Positions 1 through 9,389 of a stretch of DNA of 63,060 bases are shown here, piece after piece. The translations under genes and the position numbers were made by a program. The notes beneath the pieces were generated by a model that did not search any database, was not told the DNA's origin, and saw nothing but the letters and a program-made list of their open reading frames with translations. Source of the DNA: an uncultured Opitutia bacterium (GTDB lineage: Bacteria; Verrucomicrobiota; Verrucomicrobiia; Opitutales; Opitutaceae); the NCBI GenBank assembly GCA_903830425.1, contig CAIKTR010000025.1, positions 1-63,060 of the forward strand, given 5' to 3'. The first letter of the stretch is position 1; each line of letters starts with the position of its first letter.

Positions 1-75
1 CCCGCGGCGGTGGCGGGCAGAGGTGGCTGCGGAAGCTGACGAAGCAGGGGCGGATTTGGCGGCGGCGATCGGTCG

Positions 76-861
76 TCACTGCTTCCAGAGCAGCACGATG
101 CCCTGCGCCCGGTGGCGGAAAAGATTCCGCAACACCCGGAGCATCCCGAGAAATTTTTTGCCGCGCAGGTCGCTGGGGCCGGTCGCCTTCGCATAGGCGG
201 GACGATAGACGAAGCGCATATGGTCCCACGCCCACGGCAGGACGGTGTGGCGGCGGAAGCCGGCGGCGCGCGCGCGGTGGATGATTTTCCGGGGCGGCAT
301 GTCCTTTTCGTGGACGCCAAACTCCTGGACCGCGCGGATCGATGTGGCCGACTGGCTGTGGCCGTCGCCCGGCTCAATGCAAATCACCGTTCCGTCCGGA
401 GCGAGGGCCGCATAGGCCGCCCGCATCGCGGCGTCCTCCGATTCGGCGTGGTGGAGCGCATCGTGGAAGATCACATAGTCTGCCGGCGGATCGATCTTCA
501 CCTCCTCGTAATCAGCGACGCGAAACGAGGCGTTGGGAATCTGCCGCTCCTGGCGCAGTTGCTCGGCAATCGCGATCGCGTCGGGCGAGATGTCGACGCC
601 GACCACCTCGTAGCCGCGCTCGGCAAAGATCAGGCTGAGCCAGCCGGTGCCGCAGCCAAATTCGACGACCCGCGCTGGGGCGGGCCGCATCAGCGAGAGA
701 AAGACGCTGATGTTGATCAGGTAATGGTTGCAGTTCTCGTCGCTGAACGGCTTGCGCATCGCGTGCAGCCGGCCGGCCTCGCCGATCCGGGCGAAATATT
801 CGCGCTCGCCCTGCTTGGGATCGGGCCTCGGGGGATGGTCTTCGGATGAAACGGCTGGCAT
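76..861 (-). CDS. class I SAM-dependent methyltransferase
   Basis: A 261-residue protein with a Rossmann-type methyltransferase core. The SAM-binding glycine loop VEFGCGTGW lies near residue 70, followed by the acidic strand-2 end VVGVDIS and a post-motif II stretch VIFHDALHH. This matches the Methyltransf_11/25 families; the substrate cannot be told. The ATG at 861 is chosen over an upstream in-frame TTG at 936 because the extra 25 residues are low-complexity and unlike the family. There is no signal peptide, so it should be cytoplasmic. It stands alone near the left edge with no visible partner; the basic C-terminal tail is not diagnostic. Confidence 0.85.
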   Translation of the reverse strand: MPAVSSEDHPPRPDPKQGEREYFARIGEAGRLHAMRKPFSDENCNHYLINISVFLSLMRPAPARVVEFGCGTGWLSLIFAERGYEVVGVDISPDAIAIAEQLRQERQIPNASFRVADYEEVKIDPPADYVIFHDALHHAESEDAAMRAAYAALAPDGTVICIEPGDGHSQSATSIRAVQEFGVHEKDMPPRKIIHRARAAGFRRHTVLPWAWDHMRFVYRPAYAKATGPSDLRGKKFLGMLRVLRNLFRHRAQGIVLLWKQ

Positions 862-1346
862 GGATGAGGAAAATCGCCGCGATGGTTTCCAGATCGCAGG
901 AAAAGGCGAGCCACGGCTTTTGCCGGTCGCGCCCAAATGGGACTAATGGCCCGTTTCTTGCGGTGCGCCCTCAAGGCGGAGCCGGCGATGGGACGACGCG
1001 GCGCCAGAACGTCACGTCCCGGTTCGCGTGGATTTTTTCCCATGGCCCGGCCAAACGTTGTCGCAACGCCTCTTCTTCTTCAAAGGCGAACAGCACGGCA
1101 ACCCATGGTCGTTTCGGGTCGGTCGCAATTCGCTCGAGCGATGGGATGGGGCGCCGCGGCAGTTGCAAAACTTGGCCGTGAGGGGCAGCAGACGGGATTG
1201 GGGACGAAGGGCGAGTGGGATTTTTGTCGTGGCCCTACCGTAGGATAGCGAAAGAGCACCCCTAAGTCAGCCCCGACAAGGGGGCGACTCGCGTGTTGGG
1301 TGCACCGGCACGGTGCCTCAAACGCACATCTTGCTCTCCCCCTATA
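862..1346. other. gene-poor gap, possible gene remnant
   Basis: No convincing gene is seen in these 485 bases. On the minus strand a short open frame (971-1168) encodes a protein-like patch containing RPWVAVLFAFEEEEALRQRL, but it has only a TTG start, a degenerate N-terminus and no recognised family. It may be the relic of a decayed gene. Base composition is lower in GC than the operons that follow. Confidence 0.3.
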
Positions 1347-1733
1347 TCAGTCTGTCCCTACCCGCCCACGTCCTGACTTGGTCTTGGCTCTGTGTTTTTT
1401 CGACTGGATCATCCGCACCTTCTGACCACGGCTCTTCTGTCGACTTCGCCGGCGACTTTTTGCCTGTTCGTCCTGCCTCACCGCCGCAGCCGCCCATATC
1501 CGCTCCTCAAGCTTTGAACACAGCTCCAGCCAAGCAGATTCCCGGTTAGCGACCTGTGACCGCTCCCTCTGGCGCCTGACCTCTACCCCCGTCAGCCTAT
1601 GCCTCAGCCAAACACAGGAGCTAGTTTTTTGGATTTTCTGACCGCCCCTCCCTGACCCGAGAACGAACCTTTCCTCGACATCTTCAGTCCGTATCCCGAG
1701 TGCTGCTAACCGAACTGTAAATTGGGTGTTCAT
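1347..1733 (-). CDS. RF-1 domain peptide-release-factor-like protein
   Basis: A 128-residue protein with the class I release-factor catalytic domain: the GGQ loop (GSGRGGQKIQKTSS) is at residues 26-40, followed by the usual VWLRH.LTG segment and a lysine/arginine-rich C-terminal tail. Stand-alone proteins of this size are related to ArfB/YaeJ and mitochondrial ICT1/C12orf65 and typically rescue stalled ribosomes by hydrolysing peptidyl-tRNA. No codon-recognition domain is present, so stop-codon reading is unlikely. The gene is clearly poorer in GC than its surroundings and sits 38 bases downstream of a truncated, GC-rich relative, which suggests replacement or acquisition by transfer. Start is the ATG at 1733. 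Confidence 0.8.
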   Translation of the reverse strand: MNTQFTVRLAALGIRTEDVEERFVLGSGRGGQKIQKTSSCVWLRHRLTGVEVRRQRERSQVANRESAWLELCSKLEERIWAAAAVRQDEQAKSRRRSRQKSRGQKVRMIQSKKHRAKTKSGRGRVGTD

Positions 1734-1771
1734 GGGACCGAGGTTTGGCGTGCTGTGAGAAACTGTGGAAA

Positions 1772-1888
1772 TCAGCTTGTCCTGTTGATTTTCTGCCCGC
1801 CCGGCCCTGTGCCGCGCACGAACCGCTCCGCCACGTCGGCGCGACGGTGCCCGAGGGCGGCGAGCCGGGCGGCAATGGGGTCGTCCAT
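1772..1888 (-). pseudogene. truncated RF-1 domain gene, N-terminal remnant
   Basis: Thirty-eight codons from an ATG at 1888 to a TGA at 1772 encode the N-terminus of a release-factor-like protein including an intact GGQ (GTGPGGQKINRTS). About 23 of 38 residues match the first 38 of the complete gene just downstream. The frame stops right after the GGQ helix, where the family normally continues for 80-90 more residues; another frame then reads a faintly family-like patch (STVSHSTPNLG) up to the next gene's ATG. The GC-rich composition matches the host genome, so this looks like the original resident gene, broken by a small deletion or by replacement. Confidence 0.65.
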
Positions 1889-2050
1889 GGGAGTGCGCCG
1901 ATCCTGCCAGCTTTCCGCCCGCCCGGCGAGCGTTAGCTGGGCCGCCCCGGCGATTTGGGGTGGCAAAGGCCGGGCGGCGGCTTTTTCCTGATGGAAACTT
2001 TCGTCCGGGCACGGAGTCCAACCCCCGCCCCCCTTCACCCTTCCCCACCC

Positions 2051-3013
<963 letters not shown>

Positions 3014-3071
3014 CCGGGCGTCCGCCCCCGCTGCCTCCGCCCCGGGCGTCCGGGGCCCGGCCGCACGCCGC

Positions 3072-3971
3072 ATGAACCCGCCCCCCGCCCCGGCCAGCCC
3101 CTCGCCGCTCGCCCTCCTGCGCCAGCTGGAGTGGCGGGTGCGCCATGCCGTCGAGAACGTCCTCAGCGGCGAGTACCGCTCCACCTTCCGCGGCCGCGGC
3201 ATGGAGTTCGACCAGGTGGTGAAATATGAGTTCGGCGACGACGTCCGCGACCTCGACTGGAACGTCACCGCCCGCCTCGGCGAGCCCTACCGGAAAAAGT
3301 TCGTCGAGGAGCGCGAGGTCACCCTGCTGCTGGTGTTCGAGGACTCCCCGTCCCTGCACTTCGGCTCCGGCGCGCAGTCCAAGCGCGAGGCCCTGCTCGA
3401 GCTCGCCGGCCTCGTCATGCTCCTCGGGGCCGTCAACCGCGACCGCGTCGGCTTCGTCCACGCCGCGCCCGGCGGCAACCTCCTGCGCGAGCCGGTCCGC
3501 GGCCGGGGCGCCATCCTCCACGCCGCCGCCACGCTCCTCGGCCGCCCCGCCCCCGCGCCCGCCGACCGCGCCCCGGACATCCCGTGGCGCTTCCTCGCCC
3601 GCGCCGCCCCCAAGCACAGCGTGCTGCTCTGGCTCGGCGACTTCCCGCCGCGCGGGGAGCCCGAGGGCTGGGCCGTCCTGCAGCGCCGCTACCAGACCAT
3701 GGGCTGCCGCGTGGACGATCCCTGGGACCGCGCCCTGCCCGCCCAGGAGTCCTTTGCCGCCTACGATCCCACCGCCGGCCGGCTGGTCACGCTGGAGGGC
3801 AGCGCCGCCGAGCGCGCCGCGCACGCGGCCTGGGCCGCCGAGCGCGAGCAGGCCTGGCAGGCGCTGTTTCCCGACCGCCTCAGCCGCCTCGTCGTCGGCA
3901 CCGACCAGAACCGCCTGGACGCCCTGGTGCGGTTTTTCCACGCCCGGATGAACGCCGGCGCGCGGCGCTGA
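3072..3971 (+). CDS. DUF58 domain protein
   Basis: A 299-residue soluble protein with the DUF58 signature GRGMEFDQVVKYEFGDD at 41-57 continuing to DLDWNVTAR, then a degenerate VWA-like fold beginning LLLVFEDSPS near residue 85. DUF58 proteins are almost always encoded beside MoxR and Bat genes and are thought to act as adaptor or scaffold in that complex; the biochemical role is not established. It starts 58 bases after moxR and 22 bases before batA, consistent with one transcript. No transmembrane segment is present. Confidence 0.92.
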   Translation: MNPPPAPASPSPLALLRQLEWRVRHAVENVLSGEYRSTFRGRGMEFDQVVKYEFGDDVRDLDWNVTARLGEPYRKKFVEEREVTLLLVFEDSPSLHFGSGAQSKREALLELAGLVMLLGAVNRDRVGFVHAAPGGNLLREPVRGRGAILHAAATLLGRPAPAPADRAPDIPWRFLARAAPKHSVLLWLGDFPPRGEPEGWAVLQRRYQTMGCRVDDPWDRALPAQESFAAYDPTAGRLVTLEGSAAERAAHAAWAAEREQAWQALFPDRLSRLVVGTDQNRLDALVRFFHARMNAGARR

Positions 3972-3993
3972 GCCGCCCCCACCGCCGCCCCCG

Positions 3994-5052
3994 ATGACTC
4001 CCCTTTACGCCGCCTCCTCCTGGACCCAGGCCGTCGGCGGCTACCAGCTCAAGGAGCCCCTCTGGCTCCTCGCCCTGCTCGCCCTGCCGGTGCTGGTCTG
4101 GATCCGCGGCCGGCGCCGTGTGCCCGTGCTGCTCGTGCCGTTTGCCGCCGCCTGGCACCGCCCCTCGCTCACCTCGGGGGCGCGCTGGCCGGCCGCCCTC
4201 GCCCTGCTCGGGCTCGCCCTGCTGATCGCGGCCCTCGCCCGCCCCCAGCGCGTCGACGACCGGCGCGAGGTCCACACCCAGGGCTACGACATCATGCTGG
4301 CGATCGACCTCTCCGGCTCGATGCTCGCGGAGGATTACGAGCGGGGGGGCGACCGCCTCAACCGGCTCCAGGCCATCAAGCCGGTCATCCAGGCCTTCAT
4401 CACCGACCGCCCCAGCGACCGCATCGGCATCGTCGTCTTCTCCGGCCGCGCCTACACGCTCGCCCCGCTGACCTTCGACCACGACTGGCTGGCCCGCCAG
4501 ACCGAGCGCCTGAAGATCGGGCTGATCGAGGACGGCACGGCGATCGGCGACGGCCTGGGCGTGTCGCTCACCCGGCTGGAGCAGGCCAAGCGCGAGAGCG
4601 GCGGCAAGCGCTCCGGCGCCTTCGTCGTGCTGCTGACCGACGGGGCGAACAACCGCGGCGCGCTCACCCCCGAGCAGGCCGCCGACCTCGCCCGGAGCCG
4701 CGGGGTGCCGGTCTACACCATCGGCGCCGGCAAGGACGGGATCGTCCCCTTCCCCGTGTTCGACGACAAGGGCAACAAGCTCGGCTACCGCCGGATGATG
4801 GCCGACCTCGACGAGGGGGCGCTGCGGCAGATCGCCGACACCACCGGCGGGCATTTCTTCCGCGCAATCGACACCGACACCGTCGAGTCCGCCTTCAAGG
4901 CGATCGATCGCGCCCAGAAGATCGAGTTCCAGTCCAAGAGCTACCTCATCACCACCGAGTTCTTCCCCTGGGCCGCCGGACCCGGGGCCCTGCTGCTGCT
5001 GCTCGCCGCCCTGTTCGCCCGTCCCCTCTGGTCCCGGGAGGCCGCCGCATGA
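3994..5052 (+). CDS. BatA-like VWA protein
   Basis: A 352-residue inner-membrane protein. Two N-terminal transmembrane helices lie near 23-38 and 66-82, followed by a VWA domain with an intact MIDAS motif DLSGS at 105-109 and the later TDGANNRG loop, and a C-terminal helix near 323-345. This is the BatA topology, with the VWA domain expected in the periplasm. The DxSxS residues predict metal-dependent ligand binding. The stop overlaps the next start by four bases, so BatA and BatB are translationally coupled. Confidence 0.93.
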   Translation: MTPLYAASSWTQAVGGYQLKEPLWLLALLALPVLVWIRGRRRVPVLLVPFAAAWHRPSLTSGARWPAALALLGLALLIAALARPQRVDDRREVHTQGYDIMLAIDLSGSMLAEDYERGGDRLNRLQAIKPVIQAFITDRPSDRIGIVVFSGRAYTLAPLTFDHDWLARQTERLKIGLIEDGTAIGDGLGVSLTRLEQAKRESGGKRSGAFVVLLTDGANNRGALTPEQAADLARSRGVPVYTIGAGKDGIVPFPVFDDKGNKLGYRRMMADLDEGALRQIADTTGGHFFRAIDTDTVESAFKAIDRAQKIEFQSKSYLITTEFFPWAAGPGALLLLLAALFARPLWSREAAA

Positions 5053-6905
5053 CCTTCGCCTGGCCCCACCTCTGCTGGCTCCTGCTCGTGCCCGCCGCCC
5101 TGCTCGTCGCGGAGATCGCCCGCCGCCGGCGCGCGGCCGCCGGGACGCATCCCAAGATCCTCCACGCCGTGGCCGGCGCGCACGACCTGTCCCTCGTCGC
5201 CCGGGCCGCCGCCCCGCACCGCACCCGCCCCTGGCTCGGCGTGGGCCTGGCGCTCGTCATCGTCGCCCTCGCCCGCCCGCAGTGGGGCCGCCTCGAGGAG
5301 CCGGTCTTTGACCAGGCCCGCGAGATCCTCATCGCGATCGACCTCTCCCGCTCGATGCTGGCGCCGGACGTCAAGCCCTCCCGCCTCGAGCGCGCCAAGC
5401 TGCTCACCCAGTCCCTGCTGGAAAAGCTCGCCGGCGAGCGCGTCGGGCTCGTGACCTTCTCCGGCACCGCCTTCCTGCAGAGCCCGCTCAGCTCGGACTA
5501 CGAGATCCTGCGCGAATTCCTGCCCGCGCTGAACCCCGGCTTTCTCCCCGAGGGCGGCACCAACTACCGCGCCCTGATCACCACCGCCCTCACCGCCTTC
5601 GGCCGCACCGCCGCCGACCGCTTCCTCATCGTCCTGAGCGACGGCGAGGCGACCGATGACGACTGGAAAGCCCAGGTCGCGGAGCTGAAGACCAAGGGCA
5701 TCCGGGTCATCAGCCTCGGCATCGGCACCACCGCGGGCGCCATGATCCCCGACGGCACCGGCGGCTTCGTCAAGGACGAGCGCGGCGCCGTCGTGCTGTC
5801 CAAGCTCGAGGGCGGCACGCTCCAGGAACTCGCCCAGGCGACCGGCGGCACCTACCGCGACGCCAGCACCTGGATCGACCTGGCCCGCGTGCTCAGCGCC
5901 ACCGTCGAGGCCGGGCAGAAGGGGAAGTTCAGCGAGAAAAACACCGTGCGGCTCGTCGAGCGCTTCCAGTGGCCCCTCGCCTTCGGGCTCTGGTGCCTCC
6001 TCGTCAGTTATTGCTACGAGTTCCCCGTCCAGCCCCGGCCGCGCGAGCTGCAGCTGCGCGGGCAGCCCCCCGCCCCCGGGCCCAACTCCGCGGAACCGCC
6101 ACCGGGCCGCACGCCGCGGGTCGCCACGGCCGCGCTGATCCTGCTCGCGGCCTTCCCCTCCGCGCCCGCCGCCGAGGGCGCGGAGCCCGCCGCCCCCCCC
6201 GTTCCCCCGCTGACCAAGATCGTCACCCGCCTCTCCGCCCAGGACACCCGCTCCGCCCGCGACTGGGCCGAGTTCGCCCGGGAAACCATCACCTGGGGCC
6301 AGCACTTCCAGACCCAGTCGCGGCCGGTGCCGCCGGGGCCGGTCCACGACGCCCTGGCCGCCGTCGAGCTCGGCGCCGCCCTCGACGCCAAGACCGCCGA
6401 CTGGCCCAAGCTGCGCGCGGAACTCGCCGCCCTGCTCAAGGCGCCCGAGGAGAAAAAGCCGGACCAGTCCAAGCAGCAACAGGACCAGCCCAAGGATCAG
6501 CCGAATCAAAAGAACCAGCCGCAGGACAAAAAAGAGCAGCCGCCGGAGCAAAAGGACCCGTCGAAGGATCCGTCCCAGCAGTCGAAGCCGGACACCTCCT
6601 CGGCGCCAAAACCGTCGCCGGACTCCCCGGAAAAACCGCCGGCCCCGCCGAAGAACGGCCCGCCGCCGGAGTCGGCTTTCGGCGACCTGCAGTCGCCCCC
6701 GAAATCCCCGCCGCCGCGCGACACCCAGAAGGTCGGCGGCGTCCCCGAAAAAAAGGAGGCGGACAAAAAACCGGCCGACCCCCTTCTGGCGCTGCCCCTC
6801 CAGAAACTGGACCAGCTGCGCAACCAGGACTCCCCGGCCGAACTCTACCAACTGATGGACGCCGGCAAAAAGACCGCGCCCAAGAAAACAGGCAAAGACT
6901 GGTGA
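5049..6905 (+). CDS. BatB-like VWA protein with fused BatC-like tail
   Basis: A 618-residue protein, nearly twice the length of a normal BatB. Residues 1-330 follow BatB: two N-terminal helices, a VWA domain with MIDAS DLSRS at 98-102 and LSDGEATDDD later, and a helix near 308-325. After a proline-rich linker a second signal-peptide-like segment VATAALILLAAFPSAPA occurs near 357-373, then a helical stretch and a Lys/Gln/Pro-rich tail (about 460-600). The hydrophobic segment and charged, disordered tail resemble the start and end of a separate BatC-type protein, so I read this as an in-frame BatB-BatC fusion; canonical TPR repeats are not obvious in the tail. Confidence 0.85.
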   Translation: MTFAWPHLCWLLLVPAALLVAEIARRRRAAAGTHPKILHAVAGAHDLSLVARAAAPHRTRPWLGVGLALVIVALARPQWGRLEEPVFDQAREILIAIDLSRSMLAPDVKPSRLERAKLLTQSLLEKLAGERVGLVTFSGTAFLQSPLSSDYEILREFLPALNPGFLPEGGTNYRALITTALTAFGRTAADRFLIVLSDGEATDDDWKAQVAELKTKGIRVISLGIGTTAGAMIPDGTGGFVKDERGAVVLSKLEGGTLQELAQATGGTYRDASTWIDLARVLSATVEAGQKGKFSEKNTVRLVERFQWPLAFGLWCLLVSYCYEFPVQPRPRELQLRGQPPAPGPNSAEPPPGRTPRVATAALILLAAFPSAPAAEGAEPAAPPVPPLTKIVTRLSAQDTRSARDWAEFARETITWGQHFQTQSRPVPPGPVHDALAAVELGAALDAKTADWPKLRAELAALLKAPEEKKPDQSKQQQDQPKDQPNQKNQPQDKKEQPPEQKDPSKDPSQQSKPDTSSAPKPSPDSPEKPPAPPKNGPPPESAFGDLQSPPKSPPPRDTQKVGGVPEKKEADKKPADPLLALPLQKLDQLRNQDSPAELYQLMDAGKKTAPKKTGKDW

Positions 6906-6910
6906 TCCCC

Positions 6911-9358
6911 ATGCGCCGCTTCCTCTCCCTCCTTGTCCTCTGCGCCCTCGCCGGCGCCGCCCGCGCCCAGTCCGTGCACTGGGAAGGCAACCCCGACGAC
7001 CCGTCCGAGGTCCAGCTCGTGTTCGAGGACTGCGCCCCGGACGGGGATCCCCGGCTGCCCGCCCTGGCGGACACCACGCTGACCCTGACGGGCAACTCCT
7101 CCCAGACCTCCATCATCAACGGCTCCTTTTCCCGCTCCCATATTCTCGCCTACAGCGTCCGGGCGCGCCGGGCCGGCGCCACGCTGCAGGTCCCGGCCTT
7201 CACCGTCCAAACCAACAAGGGCCCGAAGCCGGTCTCCGCCTTCACCGGCGGCGCCGCCCGCGTCATCTCCGATGCCACCGTGAATGCCCGGCTCGTGCCG
7301 GGGGCCGCCAGCGTCTGGGCGGGAGAGGTGTTCCCGCTGACCTACGTGCTGGATGCCGCCCGGCGCAGCTTCAGCCAGCTGGCCAGCGGCATCGACTGGA
7401 ACTCCGCCCCGCTCGTGGCCGAGGACTGGTCGAAGCCCGAGCCGTCCGAGCTCTCCCTCAACGGCGAGGCCCGGCTCAACATCACCTCCCGCGCCCGCGC
7501 CTACGCCAAGTCGCCCGGTCCGCTCACGCTCAACCCCACCACCCAGCTGGTCAACATCGCCACCGGCACCGGCGGCTTCGGCCTGTTCCAGCAGCAGCGC
7601 GTCGAGCAGCTCGCGGTGAGCTCCCGCCGCCCCGAGCTGACCGTGAACCCGCTCCCCACGCCGGCCCCCGCCGGCTTCAGCGGCGCCGTGGGCCAGTTCC
7701 GGCTGGTGTCCCGGGTCGTCCCCGCCACCGCCGCCGTCGGCGAGCCCGTCACCTGGACGCTCGAGCTGAGCGGCACGGGCAACTGGCCCGACCTCGCCGG
7801 CCTGCCCCAGCGCGAGGTCTCCAAGGATTTTCAGGTCGTCCAGCCGCAGGCCAAGCGCACGCCGGCCGAGGGCCGGCTCTTTGACGTCACCCTGGCCGAG
7901 GACGTGGTCCTCGTCCCCACCCGGCCCGGGACCTATGCGCTCAATCCCGTCACGTTCGTTTATTTCGATCCGAAGGCGGGCGCCTACAAGACCCTGGGCA
8001 CCGCGCGCACCACGCTGACCATTACCCCGGTCGGGGCCGCGCCGCGCTTCCAGGTCGGGCTGCCCGATCCCGCGCAGCTGACGCCGCCCGAGCCGCCCGC
8101 GCGGGGCCCGGCGGCGGTGGCGCCCGCGCCGCCCGCGACCATTCCCCGCGACCCCCTCGCCGGCACCGCCCACGCGGCCGTGCCCTGGCCCCTCGACCAG
8201 TTCCTGCTCCTGCTGGCCGCACCCCTGGCGGCGGGCGTGCTCTTCTGGGCCGGGCTCGCGCTCCAGCGCTCCCGCCAGACCGACCCGGCGCGCATCCGCC
8301 GCGCCGCCCGGGCCCGGCTCGCCGCCACGCTCCGGCAGCTCTCCGCCACCGGCGCCGCCGACCAGTCCGCCCTGATCCTCGCCTGGCAGCACGACGCCGC
8401 CATCCTCTGGGAAATCCTCCAGGCCGCCCCGCCGCCCTCCGCCTTGCCGGGCGCCGCCTGGAGCCGCCTGTGGACGGAGGCCGACCGGGCCCTGTACCGC
8501 GCCGCCACCGCCCTGCCGCCCGACTGGGTGGAGCGCGCCCAGGCCGCGCTCGCCGCCAAGCGCGTGCCGGGCTGGGCCCCCTGGACCGCCCTGCGCCTGC
8601 GCAATCTCGCCCCGTTCCTCGTCCTCGTGACCGCCGCCGTCCTCGCCCCCTCCCTCCGCGCCGAGGACGCGGCCGCCGTGTACCGCCGCGGGGATTTCGC
8701 CGCCGCGGAAAAAGTCTGGACGGCCGACGTCGCCCGGGATCCGGCCAATCCCCACGCGCGCCACAACCTCTCCCTCGCCCTGGCGCAGCAGGACCGCTGG
8801 GACCTGGCCCTGGCCCAGGCCACCGCGGCGTTCGTGCAGGACCCGGCCAGCGAGCCCATCCGCTGGCAGTTCACCCTGGCCGGAGAGCAGGCCGGATTCC
8901 TGCCCGTGCCGCTCGCCGCCTTCCCCAAGCCCGGCCCGCTGCAGTCGCTCGCCCAACTCGCGTCCCCCGGCGCCTGGCAGCGGTGGCTCGTCGCCGCCTC
9001 CGCCCTCCTCGCCGGTTCGCTCGGCCTCCTGCTCTACGGCGCCTACCGCCGGCCCGCCGTCTGGCGCACCCGCTGCGCCGTCGCGGGGCTGGGCGCCAGC
9101 GTCCTGCTGGCCGGGACGGCGCTGCTGGCCCGCCATGCCTATGGCCAGGCCGCGGACGCCCGGGCGGTCATCGTCTGGCGCGGCAGCATGCTGCGCTCCA
9201 TCCCGACCGAGGCCGACACCACCCAGAAAAGCACGACACTCGCCGCCGGCAGCGTGGCGGTCGTGGACCGGACCTTCCTCGGCTGGGCGCACCTCGCCTT
9301 CGACCACGGCCAGACCGGCTGGGTGCGGCAGGACGACCTCGTCCCGCTGTGGCGGTAG
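6911..9358 (+). CDS. BatD-BatE fusion: BatD, TPR and SH3 domains
   Basis: An 815-residue protein beginning at ATG 6911 with a signal peptide (MRRFLSLLVLCALAGAARA). Residues 20-425 form the beta-rich BatD oxygen-tolerance domain, followed by a transmembrane helix near 430-452 and a cytoplasmic helical part. A second signal-like helix FLVLVTAAVLAPSLRA lies near 568-583, then TPR-like helices (AAAVYRRGDFAAAEKVW), two further helices near 690-745 and a C-terminal bacterial SH3 domain with GWAHLAF and GWVRQDDLVPL. The second half is the architecture of BatE. It follows batB by five bases and ends the operon; no terminator hairpin is evident after it. Confidence 0.88.
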   Translation: MRRFLSLLVLCALAGAARAQSVHWEGNPDDPSEVQLVFEDCAPDGDPRLPALADTTLTLTGNSSQTSIINGSFSRSHILAYSVRARRAGATLQVPAFTVQTNKGPKPVSAFTGGAARVISDATVNARLVPGAASVWAGEVFPLTYVLDAARRSFSQLASGIDWNSAPLVAEDWSKPEPSELSLNGEARLNITSRARAYAKSPGPLTLNPTTQLVNIATGTGGFGLFQQQRVEQLAVSSRRPELTVNPLPTPAPAGFSGAVGQFRLVSRVVPATAAVGEPVTWTLELSGTGNWPDLAGLPQREVSKDFQVVQPQAKRTPAEGRLFDVTLAEDVVLVPTRPGTYALNPVTFVYFDPKAGAYKTLGTARTTLTITPVGAAPRFQVGLPDPAQLTPPEPPARGPAAVAPAPPATIPRDPLAGTAHAAVPWPLDQFLLLLAAPLAAGVLFWAGLALQRSRQTDPARIRRAARARLAATLRQLSATGAADQSALILAWQHDAAILWEILQAAPPPSALPGAAWSRLWTEADRALYRAATALPPDWVERAQAALAAKRVPGWAPWTALRLRNLAPFLVLVTAAVLAPSLRAEDAAAVYRRGDFAAAEKVWTADVARDPANPHARHNLSLALAQQDRWDLALAQATAAFVQDPASEPIRWQFTLAGEQAGFLPVPLAAFPKPGPLQSLAQLASPGAWQRWLVAASALLAGSLGLLLYGAYRRPAVWRTRCAVAGLGASVLLAGTALLARHAYGQAADARAVIVWRGSMLRSIPTEADTTQKSTTLAAGSVAVVDRTFLGWAHLAFDHGQTGWVRQDDLVPLWR

Positions 9359-9389
9359 GCGCGCGATTACTGCACTCGCCAACAATTAC

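Noticed and set aside
5969-6910. Upstream extension of the batD frame into batB
   Set aside because: The ATG at 6911 begins a clean signal peptide; the extension is the +1 shadow of batB.
4941-9385. Very long minus-strand open frames opposite the bat genes (up to about 850 codons)
   Set aside because: They mirror the GC-biased third codon positions of the plus-strand Bat genes, have no domain and extremely skewed composition.
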